DNA of 64,000 nucleotides from Variovorax boronicumulans (GTDB lineage Bacteria; Pseudomonadota; Gammaproteobacteria; Burkholderiales; Burkholderiaceae_C), in contig NZ_JARXVG010000001.1 in assembly GCF_029892485.1 (NCBI RefSeq), positions 558,001 to 622,000 on the forward strand, in the 5' to 3' direction. Under the pieces are notes generated by a model. The model had not been told where the DNA came from, did no database searches, and saw only the letters and a list, made by a program, of their open reading frames with translations. The translations under genes and the position numbers were made by a program. Positions 55,109-63,825 of the stretch are shown here, piece after piece; positions within the stretch are counted from its first letter, which is position 1; each line of letters starts with the position of its first letter.

Positions 55109-55363
55109 ATGGCGACCTTCAATCTCCACGGGCCGGGTATGAGCTTCAAGGACATCAAGAATCGGTTCGGCGCATCGTTCCAGCGGGGCGATCGCGTCTT
55201 CTGCGAAGGCCGCCTAGGCACGGTCGCCAGCGCCAACCACAAGCACGTCCGGGTGAGGTTCGACGGCAAGTGGATTTCCGCGCCGTGCGAGCCGCGCGAT
55301 CTGCAGCTTGTGGGCCCGGCGGTGTTTCCGTCGACAACGCCGGCGACCGCCGCACTTCAGTAG
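55109..55363 (+). CDS. Small protein with KOW/Tudor-like segment, function unknown
   Basis: 84 residues from ATG 55109. 'DIKNRFGASFQRGDRVFCEGRLGTVASANHKHVRVRFDGKWISAPCEPRDLQLVG' contains, in two halves, a small beta-barrel pattern ('GDRVFCEGRLGTV', 'HVRVRFDGKW') like those of SH3/KOW-type nucleic-acid-binding domains. Two cysteines. No signal peptide. Function unknown; the fold is inference. Confidence 0.6.
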   Translation: MATFNLHGPGMSFKDIKNRFGASFQRGDRVFCEGRLGTVASANHKHVRVRFDGKWISAPCEPRDLQLVGPAVFPSTTPATAALQ

Positions 55364-55412
55364 TCAGTCACGGCCGCTTCCAGGCCCGTGCGCCCCGACT
55401 GCTGTTCTCCCG

Positions 55413-56816
55413 TCAAGCCCCCGCAAAGCTCCAGCGATTCGTGGCAACGGCATTCGCGATGTCGTCGTCGTGCGTCACCAGCATCAGCGCAGCGCCACGC
55501 TCGTCCAGCGCATCGAGCAGCACGCCCATGGCCTCCTGCTGCGACACCGGATCCAGCCTTGAAGTCGGTTCGTCGGCAAACACCAGGGCAGGCTGCACGG
55601 TGAGCACGCGCGCGAGCGCGATGCGCTGCAGCTCGCCCCCGGACACCTCGGCGGGCCGGCGCGCCAGCAGGTCGGCAGGCATGCCCAAGCGGTCGAGCTG
55701 CTGCAGCACGGCCGGCCAGGCGCAGCGATGGCGCGCAGCCACGTCGCGCAGCGACTGCGCCAGGCTGATGCGGGGTGCGAAAGACGCGACCGGGTCCTGG
55801 TAGAGCTTCTGGAAGGCGGTCGGCAACAGCCCTTCGGCACGCCGCACCATGCCGCGGTCGGCCGGCAGCAGGCCCAGCAGCACATTGCCCAGCGTGCTCT
55901 TGCCCGTTCCGCTCGGGCCTTGCACCACGAAACGCTCGCCGGCGCGGATCTGAAGATCGATGCCGTCGAACAGCGGCTTGCCGCCGAAGCCCTTCGACAG
56001 GCCTTGCGCGCTCAGCACAGGCGCGCCCGCCACTGCCGTCCGACGCCGAGGCCAATGCGCCGGATCGGCCGCGACCAGCCGCCGCGTGAACGCATGCCGC
56101 GGGTTCGCGAGAACGGTGCGGGCATCGCCCTGCTCCACCACTTCGCCATGGCGCAGCACGATCAGCTGTCCGCCGAGCGCCTCCGCCACGCGCAGGTCGT
56201 GCGTGATGACGACGACGCAACCGCCGGCGCGCTGCACCGCCTGGAGCATCGCCACGGCGTGGTCGCGCCAATGGCCGTCGAGGCCCTTGGTGGGCTCGTC
56301 CGCCAACAGGATGCGTGCGCCGCCCGCGCAGGCCACGGCCGCGGCGGCGCGTTGCGCCATGCCGCCGGAGAGCTGCCACGGATACTGCCGCGCCGAAGCG
56401 GCCAGGCCTGCGGTGCCGAGGTCTCTCAGCGCCGCCGACTCGGCCTCCTCGAAGGCGGCGCCCCGGACCAGTTCGTGCGTTTCGGACAGCTGGGGCGCAA
56501 TGCGCATCAACGGGTCCAGCGCCAGGGCGGGCTCCTGGGGCAGCAGGGCGAGCGTGCGTCCCCAACGCGGCCGCCGCGCCCGCGCATCCTCGGCGCGGCT
56601 TTCGACGCCATCGAGCACGACACGGCCGCCGGCACGCAATGCCGCGGGCAGGTTGCCCATCACGGCCTGCGCCAGGAGCGACTTGCCGGCACCGCTTTCA
56701 CCGAGCAGCGTCAGCGCTTCACCGGGCCGCAGGCTGAAAGACACATCGCGCAGCAGCGGCCTGGCGTCTACATGCACGGAGAGGTTCTCGACCGCGAGCA
56801 GGACAGAGGCGCTCAT
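55413..56816 (-). CDS. Fused double ATPase of a peptide/nickel-type ABC importer (DppD-DppF-like)
   Basis: 467 residues with two complete ATPase domains: Walker A 'GESGAGKS' and signature 'LSGGMAQR' in the first half, 'GPSGTGKST' and 'VSGGELQR' in the second, each with its own Walker B ('ILLADEPTKGLD', 'LVFADEPTSRLD'). Fusion of the usual DppD and DppF partners. The first domain has the 'DPLMRIAPQL' insertion typical of oligopeptide/nickel importers. It starts in an ATGA overlap with the permease gene and ends the operon. Confidence 0.92.
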   Translation of the reverse strand: MSASVLLAVENLSVHVDARPLLRDVSFSLRPGEALTLLGESGAGKSLLAQAVMGNLPAALRAGGRVVLDGVESRAEDARARRPRWGRTLALLPQEPALALDPLMRIAPQLSETHELVRGAAFEEAESAALRDLGTAGLAASARQYPWQLSGGMAQRAAAAVACAGGARILLADEPTKGLDGHWRDHAVAMLQAVQRAGGCVVVITHDLRVAEALGGQLIVLRHGEVVEQGDARTVLANPRHAFTRRLVAADPAHWPRRRTAVAGAPVLSAQGLSKGFGGKPLFDGIDLQIRAGERFVVQGPSGTGKSTLGNVLLGLLPADRGMVRRAEGLLPTAFQKLYQDPVASFAPRISLAQSLRDVAARHRCAWPAVLQQLDRLGMPADLLARRPAEVSGGELQRIALARVLTVQPALVFADEPTSRLDPVSQQEAMGVLLDALDERGAALMLVTHDDDIANAVATNRWSFAGA

Positions 56817-57649
56817 GCCGTCTCCCCGTCCGCGGCAAGCAGCATCATCCCGAGCACCAGCAGCATCAGCAGCGCCACCGGTGCCGCGATGAGCCACGGC
56901 GCCTCCTCGTAGTGAGGAAGGAACTCGATCATCATCAGCCCCAGTTCGGGTGTCGGCGGCTGCAGCCCCACGCCGATGAAGCCCAGCGCGGCCAGCGCCA
57001 GCACGGCCTGCGCGACGCTGAAAGCCAGCAAGGTTCCCAGCACCGGCGCAAGCGCGGGCAGCAGATGCCGGCGCAGCACATAGGCCGGGCCGAAGCCCAG
57101 CAGGCGCGAAGCCTGCACCGCATCGCCCGCCAGCACCGGCCGGCTGGCCGTGCGGGCCACGCGGAAGTACTCGACCCACAGCGACAGCGAGAGACCGATG
57201 TACAGCGCCCAGTACCGCCCCGGCGCCAGCGCGGCGAAAAGCAGCACCAGCAGCAGGCCCGGCACCGAGAGCACCGCATCGCCCAGCATGACCAAGCCCC
57301 GTTCGATCCGACCGCCACGCCAGCTGGCCGCAACGCCCAGCAGCACGCCGGGAACCGCCGCGGTCACGGCGGCGAGCAAGGCAAGCCCCAGCGAGAGCTG
57401 CGCCGCATGCGCCAGGCGCGAGAGCACGCTGCGGCCCAGCACGTCCGTGCCGAGCCAGTGCGCCGCGCCTGGCGGCAGCAGGGAGTCGGCCAGCGTCTGG
57501 CGTGCGGGGTCGATGCCGATCGCCGCGGGGCCGAACAGCGAAAACATCGCCACCATCGCGAGGATGGCGAGGCCCGTGCGACGGCGCACTTCCGCGCGCC
57601 GCGATTCCCGGGCCGTGCGCATCGGGATGTCGAGCAGCGTGCCGTTCAT
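56813..57649 (-). CDS. DppC-like ABC permease
   Basis: 278 residues, ATG 57649 overlapping the upstream permease stop (ATGA). Six hydrophobic helices, the N-terminal DppC feature 'GIDPARQTLADSLLPPGAAHWLGTDVLGRSVLSRLAHAAQLSLG' region and the ATPase-contact loop 'YFRVARTASRPVLAGDAVQASRLLGFGPAYVLRRHLLP' region. One half of the inner-membrane channel of the importer. Substrate follows from the receptor and binding protein. Confidence 0.92.
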   Translation of the reverse strand: MNGTLLDIPMRTARESRRAEVRRRTGLAILAMVAMFSLFGPAAIGIDPARQTLADSLLPPGAAHWLGTDVLGRSVLSRLAHAAQLSLGLALLAAVTAAVPGVLLGVAASWRGGRIERGLVMLGDAVLSVPGLLLVLLFAALAPGRYWALYIGLSLSLWVEYFRVARTASRPVLAGDAVQASRLLGFGPAYVLRRHLLPALAPVLGTLLAFSVAQAVLALAALGFIGVGLQPPTPELGLMMIEFLPHYEEAPWLIAAPVALLMLLVLGMMLLAADGETA

Positions 57650-58611
57650 GCGTCCACCCCCATGCGACGGCGCGGATCGAGCGCGAGGCAGGCCGCATCC
57701 ACCAGCAGGTTGAACACCACGAACAACAGGCCCATGCAGAGCGCGGTGCCCTGGATCATCGGCACGTCGCGCCCGAACACCGCATGCACCAGCGCATGGC
57801 CGATCCCCGGCCAGGCGAACAAGGTTTCGACCACCACCGCGCCCTCCACAAGAAAGACCGCATGCACGCCCAGGTACGCCACCACCGGTGCCGCTGCCTG
57901 GCGCAGGCCGTGGCGCAGCAGCGCCTGCCGGTCCGACAGCCCTTTCGTGCGGGCAAATTCAAAAGATGCCGATGCCGCCGCTTCACGCATGGCAGCCCGG
58001 GCGACGCGCGCCAGCCCCGCCGCCAGACCCAGCCCGAGCGTCAGCGCCGGCAGGAGCAGGCCGGCCGCATGGTCGTCGCCGGCGACCGGCAAGGCTCCGA
58101 GCCGCACCGCGACCAGCACCATCAGCAGCACGGCGAGCAGGAACGGCGGCAGCGCGCGCAACACCACGGCCAGCGCCAAGGTGAGCCGGTCGATCCAGCC
58201 GCCCGCATGCAGGCCCGACCAGATGCCCAGCGGCAAGCCGACGATGGCTGCGATGAACACCGACGCAACCGCCAGGTCGATGGTCGCGCCCAGCTGATGC
58301 GCCACTTCGCGCCACACCGAAGCGCCGGTCACCAGCGAAGTGCCGAGGTCCAGGCGTGCGATGTCGCCCCACCATGCCAGCAGCGCGAGCCACAGGGGCC
58401 GGTCGAGCCCGAGTTCGATGCGCACGGCATCGGCGGCGGCGTTGTTCACGAGGTCGTAGCCATAGCGTCCCGCGGCGATGCGGGTGGCCATGTCGCCGGG
58501 CAGCGATCGCGCCATGAAGAAGCACACGGCCCCCACCAGCAGGCCGAGCGCGACGATCTGGATGGCACGGCGCAGCAGGATGCCGGCCCATGCAGTGCGG
58601 GTCTTGTTCAT
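57646..58611 (-). CDS. DppB-like ABC permease
   Basis: 321 residues from ATG 58611, in an ATGA overlap with the binding-protein gene; a GTG three codons upstream is ignored. Typical DppB start 'LRRAIQIVALGLLVGAVCFFMARSLPGD' region, then six helices and the coupling loop 'ARVARAAMREAAASASFEFARTKGLSDRQALLRHGLR' region. Pairs with the DppC-like permease. Confidence 0.92.
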   Translation of the reverse strand: MNKTRTAWAGILLRRAIQIVALGLLVGAVCFFMARSLPGDMATRIAAGRYGYDLVNNAAADAVRIELGLDRPLWLALLAWWGDIARLDLGTSLVTGASVWREVAHQLGATIDLAVASVFIAAIVGLPLGIWSGLHAGGWIDRLTLALAVVLRALPPFLLAVLLMVLVAVRLGALPVAGDDHAAGLLLPALTLGLGLAAGLARVARAAMREAAASASFEFARTKGLSDRQALLRHGLRQAAAPVVAYLGVHAVFLVEGAVVVETLFAWPGIGHALVHAVFGRDVPMIQGTALCMGLLFVVFNLLVDAACLALDPRRRMGVDA

Positions 58612-60164
58612 GCGCTCCACCTCATCGAGGCGACCCGGTAGGAACGCTCCAGCGGATCAAGGCTCACGCCGGCCAGGCGCGAACTCACCGCGACCTGCTG
58701 GCGGTACCAGGCAATGGGGATCACCGGCAATTCGGCCTGCAGCACCGCCGTGACCTGCGCGCGCAAGGCGGCCGCGCGCTGCGGCGTCGACGTGCCACGC
58801 GACAGCTCGGCCAGCGCCTCGACCAGCGTATCGCTGCGCCAGCCCATCGCGCCCCAGTCGCCGCCAGCGGCACCGAAATCCTGCATCAGCGTGCCCGTCG
58901 GATCGGGCACGGTGGCGTAGTTGCGCGCCGCCAAGCCCAGTTGCAGGCTGCCGTCCCGATGGCCCAGGGGAATGTCGCCCGAGTTGCCGACGCCGACCTG
59001 CACCGCGATGCCGGCCTGGCGCCACTGCTCCTGCAATGCGGAGGCGATGACCGGCAGCTCCGGCCGGTCGGGAAAGGTGCGCAGCGAGAGCCGCAGCGCC
59101 TGTCCCGAGGCGTCGCGCAGTCCCTCGGCCGTGCGGCGCCAACCGGCTTCGGCCAGCAGGCTGGCGGCAGCGGCCGGGTCATGGCGCAACGGAGCGAGCG
59201 CGGTGTCGTGCCATGCCTTCAGCGTGGGCGGGAACAGCTGGGTTGCCGCGAGTTCGGGATCGCGCAGCAACGCCCTGGCGATGCCGGCGCGATCGATCGA
59301 CAGGCTCAACGCCTGCCGCACCCGCAGGTCCTTCAGGGCGGGCAGGCCCGCGTTGACCTTCAGGATCGCGGTGCGCGGCAGCGTCACCGCATCGACGCGC
59401 ACCTGCCCGCGCTTTCGCAGACGCACGAGGCTGACCGGATCGAGCCCGTAGGCCAGGTCGGCCTGGCCGCCCTCGGCCATCAGCGCGCGGGTTTCGGCGC
59501 GGCCGGCGGCGAGGTAGCGCACGCGCTCGATGGCGGGCTTCGGGCCGCCGTAGCCGTCGAAGACCGCGGCCTCCACCTGCTGGGGCGCGGCCAGCGACAC
59601 CACGCGGTAGGGACCGCTGCCGACGATGGCCCGCACCTCGCCGCCGGGACCGTAGCTCACGGGTGCGAGCACCATCGTGCTGCTGTGCGCCAGCAGCCCG
59701 GGCAGTCCCGCATGGGGCGATGCGAGCCGGATCGCGACGACGCCGGCGCCCTCGGCTTCCAGCGACCGGATCGGCGCCAGGCTCAGCAGGGCCGGTGCCA
59801 CGCGCGCGGCCTGGAGACACCGCACGACCGCGGCGGCGGTCACCGGTGTGCCGTCGTGAAACCGCGCCGTCGTGCGCAGCGTGAAATGCCACGCCAGGCC
59901 ATCCGGCGAGACCTGCCAGCGCACAGCCAGGCCCGGCAGCGGCGTGCCATCGTCGCCCGCCTCCATCAGGGTCTCGGTGATCTGCATGCGCGTGAAGACG
60001 TAGCCGCTGCTGGCCGGCGCGAGACCGCCGATTTCCCAGGGGCCCACGATCTGCAGCGGCGTGCGTGCGGGCTGCGCCAGCAAGCCCGCCGATGCAGCGA
60101 CGACGGGGCCCGCCGCGCAAATCTGGAGCGCGCGGCGGCGCGTCGGATGGATGGTCGATGTCAT
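58608..60164 (-). CDS. Family 5 ABC substrate-binding protein (peptide/nickel/metallophore)
   Basis: 518 residues from ATG 60164, one base after the TonB receptor stop. Twin-arginine signal 'TRRRALQICAAGPVVAASAG', cut near 'LLAQPA'. The mature chain is a cluster C binding protein ('PLPGLAVRWQVSPDGLAWHFTLR', 'ARFHDGTPVTAAAVV', 'VRQALSLSIDRAGIARALL'). Family members bind peptides, nickel, opine metallophores or haem. Export through Tat suggests folding with a cofactor or metal in the cytoplasm. Direct coupling to a TonB receptor favours a metal chelate. Confidence 0.92.
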   Translation of the reverse strand: MTSTIHPTRRRALQICAAGPVVAASAGLLAQPARTPLQIVGPWEIGGLAPASSGYVFTRMQITETLMEAGDDGTPLPGLAVRWQVSPDGLAWHFTLRTTARFHDGTPVTAAAVVRCLQAARVAPALLSLAPIRSLEAEGAGVVAIRLASPHAGLPGLLAHSSTMVLAPVSYGPGGEVRAIVGSGPYRVVSLAAPQQVEAAVFDGYGGPKPAIERVRYLAAGRAETRALMAEGGQADLAYGLDPVSLVRLRKRGQVRVDAVTLPRTAILKVNAGLPALKDLRVRQALSLSIDRAGIARALLRDPELAATQLFPPTLKAWHDTALAPLRHDPAAAASLLAEAGWRRTAEGLRDASGQALRLSLRTFPDRPELPVIASALQEQWRQAGIAVQVGVGNSGDIPLGHRDGSLQLGLAARNYATVPDPTGTLMQDFGAAGGDWGAMGWRSDTLVEALAELSRGTSTPQRAAALRAQVTAVLQAELPVIPIAWYRQQVAVSSRLAGVSLDPLERSYRVASMRWSA

Positions 60165-60165
60165 C

Positions 60166-62334
60166 TCAGAACCTGGCCTGCAGGCCGACGGTGATGGTGC
60201 GCGAGGTGCCTGGCGTGACCCAGACGCGGCTGTACGAACTGCTGTAGTAGGTCCTGTCGAACAGGTTGTCGACATCGAGGGTCAGGCGCAGCGTGGGGTT
60301 GAGCCGCCAGTACGCGACCAGCTTGGCGGTCGTGTACGCAGGAAGATCGAAAGCAGGCGTTCCGGCCGCGGCTTCGGCCTGCGTGCGCGCCTGGCCGAGC
60401 CGCCTGCCCATGTGCGTCACGCCGCCCCCGATGCCATAGCGCTGGCCATTCGCAAAGCCATCCTCGTAGACCGCCAGCACGCTGCCGTTGACCCGTGGCA
60501 CGTTGAGCAGCCGGCCGCCGACTTCGAGGGTGTTGTCCTTCGTGATGTCCACGTCGTTGAGCACCAGGCTCGCATTGACACGCCACTTCTTGCCGACCTG
60601 GCCCGAGAAGTCGAGCTCCAGGCCGCGGCTGCGAATCTCTCCTGCGGCCACCGAGTAACCGGTGTTGACCGGGTCGGAGGTCAGCACGTTGCGCTTGCGG
60701 ATGTCGAACAGCGCCGCGGTCGCGCCCATGCGCTGGTCTGCGCTCTCCCACTTGGTGCCCAGCTCCAGTGCGCGTCCGGTCTCGGGCGCAAAGCCGTTCG
60801 AAGCGACGTCTGAACCGGTGTTCGGCCTGAACGAGCGGCCCGCGTTGGCATAAAAGGTCCATTGCGGCGTCGGCAGCCAGCTCAGGCCGATGCGCGGCGA
60901 GGTCGACGACGGCTCCTGCGCGGCCGTGACTCCGCTGCGGCGATTGAGCAGCGACTGGCGGTAGTTGTCCGCACGCACGCCCGCAACCAGCCGCCATTCA
61001 GGCGAAAGCTTGATCGCGTCCTGCACATAGAACGCGCTGTTGCGCTGCCGCTCCAGCGTGTCGATGTTGGCCGTGGGCACGGGTTGGAACCAACCGTAGA
61101 CCGGGTTGTAGATGTCGATCGCATAGGGCCGGGCCGCCGTCGGATTCGCCCGCAGCATCAGGGAGTCCATGTCGAAGCGGAAAGTCTCCGCACCGAAGAG
61201 CAGTTCGTGCTCGATGCCGCCGGTTGTCACGGTGCCTTGCAGTTCGGCCTGCAGCGCGATGTCGTTCGAGCTGAAGTCGCGGTAGCGCCTCTGGCGCGTG
61301 AGGTTGCCGTTGGCCTGCAGGGCCGTCGGCTCGGTGGAGAAGCCTTCCATCGAAGTCTCGCGGTACGACAGCCCCACCCGGCTGCGCCACGTCGAACTCC
61401 ATTCATGCGACAGGATGAATTGGTGCGTCTGGTTCTTGACGGTCACGTCGCCATCCGCCGGCTCTCCGAGGAAGCGGCTGCGCGGAATGGCACCGAGCCG
61501 GTTGTCGACCGCCACCACGCCGCGGTCCAGCGGCGTGGCATGGCGCAGGTACTCGCCCGAATACTCCAGCACCGTGTCGCGTCCGAGCTTCCAGGTGAAG
61601 GCCGGCGCAACGACCTCGCGCTTCGCACCCACGAAGTCGCGGAAGCTGTCGCGGTCTTCCACCGCCACGTTGAGCCGGTAGGCGAAGCTCTCGCCGATCG
61701 GTCCGGTGCTGTCGAAGGCGCCGCGCTTGAGGCCCTGGCTTCCGGCATAGGCTTCGACCGAATTCGCCGATGTCCAGAGCGGTCGCTTGGACACGATGTT
61801 CAGCGTGCCGCCGGGTTCGCTGCCGCCATAGAGCGCAGAGGCGGTGCCCTTGAGGAACTCGATGCGCTCCACACCGGCCAGATCGCGCGGCGCGTTGAAG
61901 CCCCGGTTCGAGGAGAAGCCGTTGAACAGGGTCGCCATGCCGGTGTTCTCGTTGCCGGGCAGGCCGCGGATGGCGATGTTGTCCCAGAGCCCGCCGAAGT
62001 TGTTCTGGCGCGAGACGCCGCCGACGTAGTCGAGCACATCGTCGAGCCGGGTGGCCCCCAGGTCGTCGATGGCCTGGCGCGTGACGATGCGCACGGATTG
62101 CGGCAGCTCGCGCAGCGGCAGGTCGGTCTTGGCGCCGGCGGCTTCTTCGGCGTGGTAGGCCCCCGACTCGCCGCGGCCGACGACTTCGATGGTGCTCAGT
62201 TGGCCGTCTGCCGGCGGCGCGGAAGACTGGGCGAGAACCGGTCCCGCACACAGCGCCGAGACGGCGAGCCCCAGTGGAAGGCGGCGAAACAGGGGAACGC
62301 GATGGCACGCGTGTTCGAACGAAAGGGTGGTCAT
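60166..62334 (-). CDS. TonB-dependent siderophore/metallophore receptor
   Basis: 722 residues from ATG 62334. Signal peptide to 'GPVLAQ', TonB box about 'STIEVVG', plug domain with 'LRELPQSVRIVTRQAIDDLGA' and 'VERIEFLKGTASALYGGSEPGGTLNIVSKRP' region, which are hallmarks of the siderophore receptor subfamily (FpvA/FhuE-like, including the NIVSKRP motif). 22-strand barrel ends in an aromatic 'GLQARF'. It sits at the head of the coupled ABC operon, so outer- and inner-membrane steps are made from one transcript. Confidence 0.94.
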   Translation of the reverse strand: MTTLSFEHACHRVPLFRRLPLGLAVSALCAGPVLAQSSAPPADGQLSTIEVVGRGESGAYHAEEAAGAKTDLPLRELPQSVRIVTRQAIDDLGATRLDDVLDYVGGVSRQNNFGGLWDNIAIRGLPGNENTGMATLFNGFSSNRGFNAPRDLAGVERIEFLKGTASALYGGSEPGGTLNIVSKRPLWTSANSVEAYAGSQGLKRGAFDSTGPIGESFAYRLNVAVEDRDSFRDFVGAKREVVAPAFTWKLGRDTVLEYSGEYLRHATPLDRGVVAVDNRLGAIPRSRFLGEPADGDVTVKNQTHQFILSHEWSSTWRSRVGLSYRETSMEGFSTEPTALQANGNLTRQRRYRDFSSNDIALQAELQGTVTTGGIEHELLFGAETFRFDMDSLMLRANPTAARPYAIDIYNPVYGWFQPVPTANIDTLERQRNSAFYVQDAIKLSPEWRLVAGVRADNYRQSLLNRRSGVTAAQEPSSTSPRIGLSWLPTPQWTFYANAGRSFRPNTGSDVASNGFAPETGRALELGTKWESADQRMGATAALFDIRKRNVLTSDPVNTGYSVAAGEIRSRGLELDFSGQVGKKWRVNASLVLNDVDITKDNTLEVGGRLLNVPRVNGSVLAVYEDGFANGQRYGIGGGVTHMGRRLGQARTQAEAAAGTPAFDLPAYTTAKLVAYWRLNPTLRLTLDVDNLFDRTYYSSSYSRVWVTPGTSRTITVGLQARF

Positions 62335-62440
62335 GAAAGAAAGGCTCGACGAGACATTGCATCCCGCCCCTGGACGCGGGCGGCAGCAAAAAATGGAAAG
62401 GGAAGAAAACGCCACTGCGCTGCGGCGCAGTGGATGTCTG

Positions 62441-62830
62441 TCAGGTCGAGGCCAGCGGGGGATCGCGCGAGGCGAAGGGCCAGCGCAGAGGATTCGGCAC
62501 GAAGACGGCCACGGGCGGCGCGCGCGGCATGGCCGCGGATTGCCGCACTTCGAACGAAGCTGGCTGCGGCGCGGGTGCCGGGGCATGGTGCGCATAGGCC
62601 AGGCACCATTCGCACACGCCGTGCGCCTCTTCCTCGCCGGCAGGATCGGCTGCATTCGCGCAGCCCTCGAACGCCGCCGCCTGCGTCAGGCCGTCGGCGG
62701 CCTGGCGCAAGTGCCCGGCCTCGTGCAACGGCATGCCGATGGCCGCGTTGAAGAACACGGCCAGCAGCAGAAGACGAAGGAGGCGTTGAAAGCCGAGGAG
62801 GCGAAGCGGCATGGCGAGGGTCGAAATCAT
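62441..62830 (-). CDS. DUF2946 family protein
   Basis: 129 residues from ATG 62830. One N-terminal hydrophobic segment ('RLLRLLLLAVFFNAAIG'), a His/Glu-containing 'MPLHEAGHLRQA' piece, then 'CEWCLAYAHHAPAP' with a CxxC and adjacent histidines. Small proteins with this arrangement (DUF2946) are found beside TonB receptors and metal transporters, and the CxxC/His-His cluster may bind a metal. It precedes the receptor by 106 bases on the same strand. Confidence 0.8.
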   Translation of the reverse strand: MISTLAMPLRLLGFQRLLRLLLLAVFFNAAIGMPLHEAGHLRQAADGLTQAAAFEGCANAADPAGEEEAHGVCEWCLAYAHHAPAPAPQPASFEVRQSAAMPRAPPVAVFVPNPLRWPFASRDPPLAST

Positions 62831-62959
62831 ACCGGCGCGTGCCGCGCCTGTAGAAGTTGACCGCACCCCAAACGGCGGCAGGCTCCTACATCGAGGCTGC
62901 GATGCGCTGCAAATGCTCTGGCGGAAAGGGCACGCGCCCCGAACCGACAAGGAGCTTCC

Positions 62960-63172
62960 ATGAAGAACGATCACGAAACAGGCGACGACCGGGACAACCG
63001 GCGCGTCTTTGCATGGGGCGCGAGTGCCGCGGTCCTGGTGTTCCTAGGCGCGCTCGCGTATTTCTACGCAGTGGACAAGCGAGGCGAGGCACCGGCGGCA
63101 CCGGCCGCCACGCAAAGCGCCGCGCAGCCCGCACCGGCCGCACCGGCCGCACCAGCCACGCCGGCTCGATGA
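62960..63172 (+). CDS. Small single-pass membrane protein with Pro/Ala tail
   Basis: 70 residues, ATG with AAGGAG upstream. A charged N terminus ('KNDHETGDDRDNRR'), one membrane helix ('VFAWGASAAVLVFLGALAYFY') and a tail of alternating Pro and Ala ('APAAPAATQSAAQPAPAAP'-like). The tail would lie in the periplasm as a flexible spacer. No known family; similar small membrane anchors are common in this bacterial group. Divergent from the DUF2946 gene. Confidence 0.7.
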   Translation: MKNDHETGDDRDNRRVFAWGASAAVLVFLGALAYFYAVDKRGEAPAAPAATQSAAQPAPAAPAAPATPAR

Positions 63173-63373
63173 CCCCGGTGGTCATCGACCGGATCGATGG
63201 CGAACGCTGCGGGCCCCAGGCTCGCGCATGCCCCGCCGGCAACTGCTCCCTGCACATACAAGCGATGCTGAAGTGCTCCTACGCAGGCTGCCTTTCTCCG
63301 GGCCGAACCTGCTCTCACGAACAACGCGCCCAACCACTCACGACGGGCGCACCCAACTCACAAGGAGCATGAA

Positions 63374-63787
63374 ATGGGCAGCAACAGACCAGCGATCGGT
63401 TCCGGCGAAGGAACCCGCCCCACCACCAGCGGCGGCGTGGACAACATCGGCGGCGGCGAAAGCTTCTCCGGCAAGAAAACCGCGGCGAACGAAGACGTGT
63501 CCGGCCCGGCGCCGCGCGAGCGGATGCGGGACAAGCAGAAGAACGTCGAAAGCACGAAGCACGACGACTCCGCGGCCTTCGGGTTGACGGAAGACCTCGC
63601 GTCGGAGACCAACCGCGAACCCGCGGAAGACTCGCAACCCGCCGAAGCCAACCCGCGCGAAGAAGCGATCCGTCGCGCGGCATACGAGGCCTACCAGCGC
63701 CGCGGGGGCGTCCCCGGGCGCGAGCAGGAGGACTGGCTCGAAGCCGAGGCGCAAATCGACCGGGACGCATCGAAAGACCGGACCTGA
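63374..63787 (+). CDS. Hydrophilic DUF2934-domain protein
   Basis: 137 residues. A long disordered, Gly/Ser/charged N-terminal part ('GSGEGTRPTTSGGVDNIGGG' region) and a C-terminal 'IRRAAYEAYQRRGGVPGREQEDWLEAEAQI', in two halves the DUF2934 motif (short helix-hairpin with the Asp/Glu-Trp 'EDWLEAE'). Many DUF2934 proteins are small, hydrophilic and often lie beside stress genes. Function unknown. Confidence 0.8.
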   Translation: MGSNRPAIGSGEGTRPTTSGGVDNIGGGESFSGKKTAANEDVSGPAPRERMRDKQKNVESTKHDDSAAFGLTEDLASETNREPAEDSQPAEANPREEAIRRAAYEAYQRRGGVPGREQEDWLEAEAQIDRDASKDRT

Positions 63788-63825
63788 TCCGCACGCCCGA
63801 ACAGAGGACACAGAGGAACAAGCGC

